Below, one piece after another: positions 33,475 to 45,400 of a stretch of DNA of 64,000 bases. A model generated the notes under the pieces. That model did not search any database. It saw only the letters and a program-made list of their open reading frames with translations, and was not told where the DNA came from. Both the position numbers and the translations under genes were made by a program. Location: positions 582,778 to 646,777 of the forward strand of contig UESW01004819.1 of the NCBI GenBank assembly GCA_900491605.1, in the 5' to 3' direction. Each line of letters begins with the position of its first letter. The stretch's first letter is position 1. Source of the stretch: Calamus simplicifolius. Its lineage: Eukaryota; Streptophyta; Magnoliopsida; Arecales; Arecaceae.

Positions 33475-36400
33475 ATGGTTTCTACAAAAGATGAGACTAG
33501 TGGCTCCACAACGATTGCTGTCAACTCCTCTATGGATTCCGGGCATGCGCGCCTCCACGACCTCGGTTACAAGCAGGAGCTCAAACGCGATCTCTCGTAA
33601 TTATCTCGACTCAAAAGTTCAATTCCTTGCTTCAGCTCCAAATTTTTTTGGGTTTTGGATTCATGGATATCGTTGTGGAATCGCAGGGTGTTGTCCAACT
33701 TTGCCTTCTCATTTTCGATCATATCAGTGCTCACTGGTGTCACTACCCTTTACAACACTGGTCTCAAGTACGGAGGGCCGGTGACCATGACATTCGGGTG
33801 GTTTGTTGCTGGGTTTTTCACAATGTTTGTCGGCCTTTCGATGGCAGAAATCTGCTCATCGTTCCCAACATCCGGTGGTCTGTACTACTGGAGTGCTAAG
33901 CTCTCAGGGAAGGAATGGGCACCTTTTGCATCCTGGATAACTGGCTGGTACTCTTATTCCTGTGGCCTTCTCTGCTTCTGTGTTGAATTGCTTGCTTTTA
34001 TATTGAATTGCTATTCCTTTGGGGGGATGTGCTGGTTGTGTTGCTTTCCTTTTCACCTCTTGTATAATTCCTTTACTTGGAATTGCTTCATATGTAGAAG
34101 ATTTTGATAATTCCCATGCTATATAGGATGTGATGCAGAGAAGCCTGCAACCAAAACCTGGATAATTTTTAACTGAATAATTTTCTTCTGAAGAGCTTGC
34201 AATTTCAGTTTGCTTAACAATCCTGTCTACCTCATATTCCACTTCTGATTAGAGTTATTGATCATTCTAGTCAGTATTTAATCTCCAATTGTTCTAATCA
34301 GCATAGAAGAAGTGAATAAACAACACCTATCAACGATGGAAATCAAGATATATATCAAATTGCAAGTTCCTTTCAGGAAATGCTATTACTTAACTGGTTG
34401 AGTAAGAGTGCTGTATCCATTGACTGCTTTATCCAATTTCTTCAGTTATTGGATATTTGGCACTCAAAAATTACACAGCCAATGGTTACAGATTGCTAGT
34501 TTCTTTCAGGAAATATTGTCACTTAACTGGCAGAGCAGGAGTGGCGTATCTATTGGCTGCTTTATCCAATTTCACAGCTATTGGATATTTGACAATCCAA
34601 AATTCGACAGCCAGTGGTTAAAGATTGCTAGTTTCTTTCAGGAAAAACCATCACTTAATTGGTTGAGTAGGAGTGGTGTGTTGGCTGCTTTATTTAGTTT
34701 CTTCGGTTATTGGATATTTGACAATCTAAAAATGCACAGCCCATGATATAAGACAAATAATTAAGTTTCTGGACATCTGACATGCCAACACCGGACAAGA
34801 ATTTTGATGCATGGTATAAAAGTTAGGATAGTGCATATCTAGCAAATTATTTTTCATATGTTATTTTACTTCTTAGTTTAATTTTTTTTTAAATTATGTA
34901 TTCATATTTCCATGTGCTGCTTTCTTGCATCAAAAGAAAATCAGCAATTGTAAGAATCTAGACTGCCTGTCAGAAGTGTATGTCACTCCAACTTTTGAAC
35001 TCAACTCTATGCAAGAATGGTAGTTGAGACTTGCAGCAATGAGATAAGCTCCAGAGCTTACCTTGATGGATGGATGTGATATAGCACAGTGATCTGGACG
35101 TGATAGCACAGTCATTTGGATGGAAGTGTTCCATGGGCATTACTTCACCACGGATGCACATTTTAGATGATTCTTCAAGTGGAACAGGATGTTGGGTGCT
35201 CCCTCCACGTGGGGAGGGAACCGACCCATGATAACAAACTGCATCACAGTTTGTTACGGAGCCCGTAATAACAAACTGCATCACAGTTTGTTACGGAGTT
35301 GTTTTCAAAAAGGGAAAACAAACCCGGAGATAAAGTAGGGGGAGAGAGATCCGTATGTGGAATATACGAGAGAAGAAAAATCCCAGATTGGGGGGGAGAG
35401 AGCAATGCGCGGCCTGAGAGAGATCCAGAGAAGCCCAGGCTTGGGAAAAATCCTGTGCAACCTCAGGAGGTCGATACGGACGAGTCTGAGAGCAGATTTG
35501 GGGGGCACAGAAGAGCAACCACACGTTGGTGAGATCCTTCTTGTACCCACATCAATTATTATTTTAAGTTCGAAGTGTTTCCTGTTTTTTTGGGCAAAAA
35601 AAAAATTAGGAGAAAAGTTGTAATCTTTTATTAAGATTAGTGAAGTGCTCTCGGAATTTGCCCCGTGGTTTTTCCCTTTCACATTGGAGGGATTTTCCAC
35701 GTAAATTTGGTGTTTTTGTGTGGTGTTTATCTTTATTCCGCATATTCTGTGATTATGGTAGATCGGTATATTTTTCTGTGATTGTGCACGCATATTTGTT
35801 CTGAGGGTGATTGAGGGTGTATTCCCAACAATTGTGGTATCAGAGCCTGGTTGCAAGACCAGAACAAATTATTTGAGCGTGCCACAGATGGATTCTACCA
35901 CTAATACTAGCAGGATGATTAGTCTCAATGGCAGTAATTGGTTGATTTGGAAACCAAAGATGATGGATCTCTTGTATTGCAAAGATTTAGCCAAGCCGAT
36001 TGAGAAGATGGGAGAGAAGCCAGAAAAATATGATGATAAAGATTGGGCTACTATGGATAGAAAAGCAATCAGTGTCATCAGGTAATGGGTGGATGACACA
36101 GTATTCCATCATATTTCAAATGAAACCTCAGCCTATGAACTATGGAAGAAGTTAGAAGGGTTGTATGAGAGGAAAACTGCCGGAAATAAAGCATACTTAA
36201 TCAGAAAGCTTGTAAATCTGAAGTACAAGCCGGGAAAATCAATTGCAGAGCACCTAAATGAGATGAAGAGCATTGTGAACCAGCTGGCCACAATGAAGAT
36301 GCTTATGGAAGATGAACTTCAGGCACTCCTGTTGTTGAGTTCTCTACCTGATAGTTGGGAGACACTGGTGGTGTCATTGAGTAACTCCGCCCCTGATGGA

Positions 36401-39400
36401 GTTATCACCATGAGTCAGGCTACTAGCAGCTTGCTCAATGAGGAGGAAAGAAGGAAGGGAACTGGAGAGTCTCAAACACAGACAGATGTACTTGTCACAG
36501 AGGGCAGAGGAAGACAGTTTACTAGAAAAGAAAACAACAGAGGCAGAAGCAAATCCAGACCAAGGAAGGAAATCGAATGCTACCATTGTCATAAGAAAGG
36601 ACACTACAAAAGTGAATGTAGACTGCTAAAGAAGAAGAACAATGAAGGCGGTAAGGCAGAAGATAAGAAAGATAGAGAGGTAGCAGCAGTTGCCTCAGGG
36701 GAAGACATCATTCTATTTACAGAATGTGTTGATCAGTGCTTAGCCACCACATCAAATCAGGTTGATTGGGTGGTGGATACTGGAGCTTCTTATCATGCCA
36801 CACCCAGGAGAGAGTTCTTTACATCCTACAGGATAGGTGATCTTGGTGTGATCCGAATGGGAAACAATGGTGTTTCCAAAATATGTGGGATAGGAGAAGT
36901 AGTGGTCCAGACCCGTGAAGGCAGCAGATTGATACTCAAAGAAGTCAGACATGTTCCAGATCTCAGGATGAATCTCATCTCAGCAGGCAAGCTAGATGAA
37001 GAGGGATATGTTAGCCAGTTTGGGGGAGATCAATGGAAGTTAATCAAAGGTGCTATGGTGATTACCAAAGGACAGAGATCATGCACATTATACAAGTTGC
37101 AGTCCAGTTTGGTTAGGGGAGAGGTATGCGCAGCAGAGCATGATACTGCAGATTTATGGCACAAGAGATTAGGCCATATTGGCGGAAAGGGATTGCAAAC
37201 TCTCGTCAGGGCAGGGGTCTTACCAGAGATACAGGACAGAGTTCTCAGTGATTGTACCCACTGTGTGGTGGGTAAGCAGCACAGGGTGACATTTCAGAGT
37301 AGCTCCAAGAAGAAGACTGGCCTTTTGGAGCAAGTGTACTCAGATGTGTGTGGACCCATGAGGGAGAAGACCTTAGGAGGAGCCTCATATTTCGTCACAT
37401 TTATAGACGATGCTTCCAGAAAGGTGTGGGTTTTTGTTTTAAAGTCCAAGGACCAGGTGGCAGCAGTTTTTGAGTTTTTTCACAGGCTTGTGGAGAGGCA
37501 GACAGGAAAGAAGTTGAGATGCATTCGTACAGACAATGGGGGAGAGTACATAGGAGTCTTTCACCAGTACTGCAGAGCACAAGGCATCAGACATGAGCAA
37601 ACAGTGCCAAAGACTCCACAGGAGAATGGAGTAGCTGAGAGAATGAACAGGACAATAGTGGAGAGAGTCAGGTGCATGCTCTCCTAGTCCAAGTTGCCCA
37701 AGAGCCTTTGGGGGGAGGCAGTCCAGACAGCATGTTATTTGATAAATAGATCTCCCTCATCAGCTCTAGATGGAGAGGTGCCAGAGAAGGTGTGGACAGG
37801 CAAGAATGTCAGATATGACTATCTAAGGATTTTTGGCTGCAGGGCATTTGTGCATGTGCCTAAGGATGAGAGGACAAAGTTAGATGACAAGACAAGACAA
37901 TGTATCTTTCTGGGGTTTGGTGATGAGCAGTTTGGCTATAAGCTGTGGGACCCAGTTGATAGGAAGGTAGTCAGGAGCAGAGATGTCATATTCTATGAGG
38001 ATCAAACCATAGAAGACATCAAGAGGGCAGAGCATCAGTCTGAGTCAGATATGTATGGCCCAGTAGATATAGAGCCTGTCAGTCCTTCAGCAGTTCATGC
38101 AGATGAACCAGAGAAACAGCCAGTACAGGGTGCAGATGAGCAGCAGCCTACACCTATTGAGGATACAGATCAGGAGATTCAGATCCCTGAGGAGGAGCTA
38201 CCGACAGAGGTGAGGAGATCCACGAGAGCAAGGCAACCATCTAGTCGGTATTCAGTGCATGAATATATCATGTTGACAGATGCAGATGAGCCAGAGTCAT
38301 ATGAGGCGGCCCATGTCAGTGAACAGCGGGAGCAGTGGCAGAGAGCTATGCAGGAGGAGATGGACTCTCTTCTGCATAATCATACATATGACTTGGTAGC
38401 TAGGCCCAAGGGGAGAAAGGTACTCAGAAACAAGTGGGTCTACAAGGTAAAGGCAGAAGAGAAAAGCTCACAGCCTAGATATAAAGCACGACTAGTTGTG
38501 AAGGGCTTTGCACAAAAGAAGGGAGTTGATTTCGATGAGATATTTTCTCCAGTAGTGAAGATGACCTCAATCAGGACGGTGTTAGGATTGGCAGCTAGCA
38601 TGAACATGGAGGTAGAGCAGTTGGATGTGAAGACAGCATTTTTGCACGGTGACTTAGAGGAAGAGGTCTATATGGAGCAGCCTGAAGGTTTCAAGGTGAA
38701 AGGCAAGGAGCACATGGTGTGCAGACTTAGAAAGAGTCTGTATGGTCTAAAGCAGGCGCCCGGCAGTGGTACAAAAAGTTTGAGGCTTTCATGGTACAGG
38801 TTGGTTATAAAAGAACAACCACAGATCATTGTGTCTTCATTAGAAAGTTCCCTGGAGGTGATTTTATCATCCTTCTCTTATATGTGGATGATATGTTGAT
38901 TGTTGGGCAGGACACCAGCAAGATTGTCACACTGAAGAAGGAGTTAGGGAAAGCTTTTGATATGAAGGATATGGGGCCAGTGAAACAAATATTGGGGATG
39001 CATGTATTCAGGGATAGACAAGCATGCAGGTTATGGTTGTCCCAGAAGAAATACATAGAAAAGGTGCTTCAGAGATTCAGCATGAGCAATGCCAAGTCAG
39101 TGGCATGTCCACTAGCTGGACACTTCAAGCTGAGTTCAGAGCAGAGCCCAGCCTCAGAGGAAGAGAAGCAGGAGATGAATAGAGTCCCTTATGCCTGCCC
39201 ATGGGTAGTCTTATGTATGCTATGGTCTGTACCCGACCAGACTTAGCATATGCAGTTGGCTTAGTGAGCAGGTTCCTAGCGAATCCAGGAAAGGAGCATT
39301 GGGCAGCAGTCAAATGGATCATGAGGTACTTGAGAGGTACAACTAGCTTGAGTCTTTGTTATGGACAGGGAGAACCTGTGTTACAGACATATACAGATGT

Positions 39401-42400
39401 AGATATGGCAGGAGATGTTGACTCCATGAAGTCCACATCCGGTTACTTGGTTACATTTGCAGGAGGTGCAATTTCATGGCAGTCCAAGTTACAGAAGTGT
39501 GTTGCATTATCGTCCACAGAGGCCGAGTACATAGCAGTGACAGAAGGATGCAAGGAGATATTGTGGCTGAAGAGATTTCTTCAGGAGCTGGGTGTTAGAC
39601 ATGATACTTATGTGGTCTATTGTGACAATCAGAGTACTATTCATCTGAGCAAGAATCCGACTTTTCACTCCAAGTCGAAGCACATTGATATGCGTTATCA
39701 CTGGATCAGACAGGTCCTGGAAGAGAAGCAGTTGCTGTTGGAGAAGATCCATACAGATGATAATGGGTCAGATATAATGACAAAGTCATTACCTATCAAG
39801 AAGGTTGAAGCTTGTAGAAAGAAAGCAGGCTTGGTGGATTTCCCCACGTAGTCGGGAGGGGGAGATATTGTTGGGTGCTCCCTCCACGTGGGGAGGGAAC
39901 CGACCCATGATAACAAACTGCATCACAGTTTGTTACGGAGCCCATGATAACAAACTGCATCACAGTTTGTTACGGAGTTATTTTCAAAAAGGGAAAACAA
40001 ACCCGAAGATAAAGTAGGGGGAGAGAGATCCGTATGTGGAATATACGAGAGAAGAAAAATCCCAGATTGGGGAGAGAGAGCAGTGCGCGGCCTGAGAGAG
40101 ATCCAGAGAAGCCCAGGCTTGGGAAAAATCCTGTGCAACCTCAGGAGGTCGATACGGACGAGTCTGAGAGCAGATTTGGGGGGCACAGAAGAGCAACCAC
40201 ACGTTGGTGAGATCCTTCTTGTACCCACATCAATTATTATTTTAAGTTCGAAGTGTTTTCTGTTTTTTGGGCAAAAAAAAAATTAGGAGAAAAGTTGTAA
40301 TCTTTTATTAAGATTAGTGAAGTGCTCTCGGAATTTGCCCCGTGGTTTTTCCCTTTCACATTGGAGGGGTTTTCCACGTAAATTTGGTGTTTTTGTGTGG
40401 TGTTTATCTTTATTCCGCATATTCTGTGATTATGATAGATCGGTATATTTTTCTGTGATTGTGCACGCATATTTGTTCTGAGGGTGATTGAGGGTGTATT
40501 CCCAACACAGGACCCTCAATTGTACATCATAGTGGCCATCTTTGTCAACCTGCGACATTTTTTTTTAACCTTTAAATTCAAGGCAGGTAATGGAGGGTAT
40601 AATGCAGAATAAATATGTATTATGTCATGCATTATTTCTAAAGCTTAAACTGAAAACGCTGCATAATATGAGCCAAAATGGTTCTTTTAAGCGGAGAATG
40701 CATCTAGACTGTGCTTTTGCAGAGAAGTTTCACCAAGGAGGAGATTCATAGAACGAGAAAATAAAAAAAGAGCTTTAAAAGATTAAAATATTAAATTTAA
40801 TAAAAAAATAAAAAGAAAAAATATAAAAAATTAAACTTTGTAATGAATAATGGTATGCGACTAATTGAGATTCTAAGAATTTGAGTTGAATAAGAAAAAG
40901 AAGATGACAAAAAAAAATTTAGGCATCACACTTAGGATTTCTTAGCACCACACCAAAGAATTGATTGCAACACATAATATCAAAATAAAGTTACTGAAAA
41001 ATTCTCTCAAAATTTGTTATTCATTATGGAGAGAGTTTACATCCACATATATAAAAAAAAAAAACATTCCTAAACCAAATAGAAATAGGACTAAAAGAAC
41101 TACTAATTTGTGTAGAATTTGACTACAATTTGAATAGAAAACTAATAAACCTTATACTTTAATAAAAATAACATAAAAAGACTTTGACTACAATTTAGTG
41201 GATAATTTTCAGCAAATCTGGAATTTGAGAAAACTTTGACTACAACTTGAAAGGCTAAGTTTCAGCAAATCTAAAAATTACCAAAAATACCTTTTTGAAG
41301 AAAAATAAAACTGACTCGGTACTTTTAAATTAGGGACTCAATAGCAATTGATAATGATTTAGTTTCCAATAAGATCCTCATCATTAGTTGAATGTCAAAT
41401 TAGTGCCTGGGCATAAGAATTAACCTTAGGATGCCTTTTAAAAACCTTAAGAGGCTGCTGCCACTATGCTCCATCATCTCTTCTTTGCTTAAAAAAATTG
41501 ACCTCAATGAGTTGAATCCATAAAATGTCTCATATAGATCATGGCCGAGTTATTGAAACTCTTGCTCTGTGATCCATATACAATTGAAGGGTGGACACCT
41601 TTTCCATTTAACAAGAAACTTTTGGTAACCATCACCTTTAATAGAATCACTTGATGATCAGACATCTTCAATCTCTTTCATATGTGGAGCTAGTGGAAGA
41701 TGGATGAGAATAGTTTCATTGGATTCAACGTCATCATACCTGTGATATAATGTAAGTTCTTTAATTGAAGACATTACTTATACCCATGTCATTGGGCAAG
41801 TTAAGGATGTAGGCATTAGAACTTATTTTCTTGAGGACTTTGCATGGGACAATACTCTTTGAATGAAGCTTTTTATATGCACTATTAGGATACCTTTGAG
41901 GTATGCTCCGCATCATAACCATGTCTCTTTCTTGAAATTCTGCAAACTTTCTCCTCAAATCATCATATACTTTGTAGTCTTCACCATAGGTTGCAATATT
42001 TCTTCGGACATCATCATGTATCTTTCGAATATACTTTGCAAATTCATCCGCTTCAATACTAGGATATTTTTCAACAGATAAAGGAACCATATCAATTGAT
42101 TTTCTTGGAACCCATCATGGTTTCAAAAGGGCTACAGCTATTGATCCTATTTACGAAGTTGTTGTAAGTTATAAGAACTTTATCCTAGTTTCCAACATGC
42201 TTATTAATACAGCAGTGAAGAAAATCACCCAAACTCCTATTAATAGCTTTACTTTGCCCATTGGTTTGTGGATGGAAAGATGAAGAAAACTTTAGTTTTG
42301 TGTTGATTGTCTTTCACAAGGTCTCCCAAAAGTAACTCATGAACTTCACATTATGATCGGAAACAATAGTCACAAGTAACCCATTAAGCCGAACATCTTT

Positions 42401-45400
42401 ATTAAAAAAAAAAAGCAATATGAACAACATTGGAAGTCTTCAAAAGAGGGATAAAATGAGCTATTTTAGATTAACGGTCCATCACAATAAAAATTAAATC
42501 ATGACCCCTAATAGTTTTAGGCAATTTTAAGGATAAAATCCATGCTTAAGTCCTTCCATGATTCATAAGGTAAAGATAGTGGCATATATAAACCAATCTT
42601 ACACTTTCTTCCTTTCGATATTTGATAAGTCTGACATTTAGCAATAATTCTAACTACATCTCTCTTCAAACTTGGCTAATAAAATCAATCCTCAACCATT
42701 GTAATGCTTTGGTCTCTTCCAAAATGACACGTTGCTCCTCCAAAATGTAATTTTTGAACTACTTCTTCATGTAGAGATATGTTAGGCAAGAAAAGATGGG
42801 ACCTCTTGAAGAGATTACTATCATGTAACATAAAATCTGGACACTCAATATGTTGCCTAGTAATTAAATGACATATATCACACCAAAATCCTTTTACAAG
42901 ATGAGTAGTCTCTCTTAACCAACTCGAAACCCACAACTTGAATAGCCATATAATTAAGAACAAGCATTACTCTATTAAGGGCATCGGCTGCCTTATTTTC
43001 TACTTTGTCCAATGTTTGATAGCAAAAGAATACTCTTGTAAAAAAAAAACCCTGCTTTTCATGTTGATAATCCAACTTCTTTTAAGAGTCGATATGTTTA
43101 AGAGCTTCATAGTCAGAATACAAAACAAACTCCTTAGGAATCAAATAATAACGTCAATAGCGAAGGACTTGAACTATGTCATAGAATTATTTGCCATAAG
43201 TAGAATACTTTTTTTGCCTAATTTAGTTTTTCACTAAAATAAGTAATTGGGTGACCTTCTTGACTAAGTACTCCACCAATACCAATATGTGAAGCATCAC
43301 AACCTACTTCAAATAGGTTAAGAAAAGTTTGAAAGGTGCAAAACAGGTGCCTTGGTCATTCTTTTTTTTATCTCTTGGGTGCCTTAGCCATCGCCTTAGT
43401 CCAAACAAACTAACCTTTTTCATGCAATTGGTGATAGGAGTCATTATAGTGCTAAAATTTCTAATAAATCACCTATAAAAAGTGGCCAATCATGAAATCT
43501 ACAAACTCATTGCAAAGTAGTTAGAGTTGGCTATTCTTGGATGGCCCTCACTTTTTGGGGTTCAATTCCATGCTTCTTGAAGAAACAATAAAATCCAAAA
43601 AGACAACTCTAGGACTCATGAAAGAACAATTCTTTAAGTTAATGTAGAGTTTCTCTTGATGGAGAACTCTTGGAACTAGTTGTAAATGGAAGATGTGCTT
43701 CTCCTAGTCTTACTATATATCAAGATATCATCAAAACAAACAATAAGAAAATGACGAATAAAGGGTTGGAATACTTGCATCATAAATCGCATCAAGGTGC
43801 TAGGCACATTGAAAAGCCCAAACGACATAATTAACCACTCATAAAGGCTATCCTTAATCTTGAAAGCCATTTTCCATTCATTTGTAGGCCTCATGCATAT
43901 TTGATGATAGCTACTCTTCAAATCTATCTCATGCATATTTGATGATAGCTACTCTTCAAATCTATCTTTGAAAATATGGTAGAACTCGTCATAACATCCA
44001 ACATATCATTAAGATGTGGGATAAGGAAGCAATGCTTGGTGGCAATCCTATTAATGGCATAAGGGTTGGAATACTTGCATCATAAATTGCATCAAGGTGC
44101 TAGGTGCATTGAAAAGCCATCATAACTAACCACTCATAAAGGCCATCCTTAGTCTTGAAAGCTATCTTCCATTGATTTTGTAGGTCTCATGCATATTTGA
44201 TGATTACTACTCTTCAAATCTATCTTTGAAAATATGGTAGAACCCTTCATAACATCCAACATATCATCAAGACATGGGATAAGGAAGTGGTACTTGGTGG
44301 TGATCTTGTTAATGGCACAGCTATCAATACACATGCACTAAGTACATCATTCTTTGAAGTAAGCAATGCAGGGACAACACATGGGCTCAAACTTTTGTGA
44401 ATAAACCCTTTGGCTTGTAGCTCATCTAGTTGCCTTTTAAGGTTGGTGTGCTCACTTGGGTTCATTTGGTAAGCTGAGCTCCCCGTATTAGATCGGTTGC
44501 ATGCTGAATGCTATGCATAAGAGGAATCTTGTTTGGCAATTTAGTGGTTGCTACATCTAAAAAGTTAGATAACAACTTTATCACTTCTGTAGGCACATCA
44601 AAATCTAAATTAATAGCTAAATTAGACGGTGCTTATTTGACAACAACAAATATCACCTTAGATTTGTAGCTTTCTGCTTAAAACTTTTCTTGGTTAAAAT
44701 TTGTAGATGTCTTATTTATTTTCAGCTTACATCTTCTTATTTTTGGCTTACTTTTTCTTATTTTCAGTAGGAACCTTATTTTTAGCTTGCATCTTTCCTT
44801 CACTTCTTAATTTTAGCTCATATTTATTATCTCTTCTAAAGACATGGGCTTCAAGGTAATTGTTTTCTTGCAAACAAAAAGGTATAAGTGTTTTCAAGGT
44901 AATTGTTTTCTTATCAAACAAAAAGGTATAAGTGCTTTCTCTCTCGCTATATATTTCGTCTCGACCATAGAGCTAAGGACAACCAAGAAGAGTATGAGTA
45001 ACTTTCATAGGAATAACATTGCACAAGATAAAATCTCTATAAGCACCATAGGCAAACAAAACAAGACAATGTTGAGTTAACAGAATGGAGGTACTATCAA
45101 TCTAAATTACCTTGTAGGGTTAAGGATGTTTGTTTAGAAGTTGAAGGAGTTCAATTGTGGATGTAGATGCCACATTCATACAACTTCATCCATCAATGAT
45201 AGATCTCTTGGCTTGGTCACCACAACGGATCAAAGCTTGAAATATAGAGGTGCATTGCCAATCTTCCTTCTCTGCTTTAGGAGCAGCTAGGATATGTCTT
45301 ACAATTGAGACAAGAGAGGTGTCCTCTTCATCATCTTCCTCCAAATCACCTCTATCAAAAGTCTCATATTCAAAAGCATCTTTTTCGGTGCTATCTTTTT

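Larger units (their letters stand above)
35190..40507 (+). mobile_element. Ty1/copia retrotransposon B, young, inserted in BAT1 intron 2
   Basis: Complete element with LTRs of 641 and 639 bp that differ at only about ten positions. It has a tRNA-Met primer binding site, a polypurine tract and a perfect 5-bp target duplication, CAGGA at 35185-35189 and 40508-40512. It lies in the same orientation as the permease gene, so its LTR poly(A) signals and promoters could act on the host transcript. Its single polyprotein frame carries only four lesions. Confidence 0.95.

Noticed and set aside
35305..35856. 183-codon minus-strand frame (and its copy near 40200)
   Set aside because: It lies within the LTR of copia B and is present in both LTRs; no protein match.
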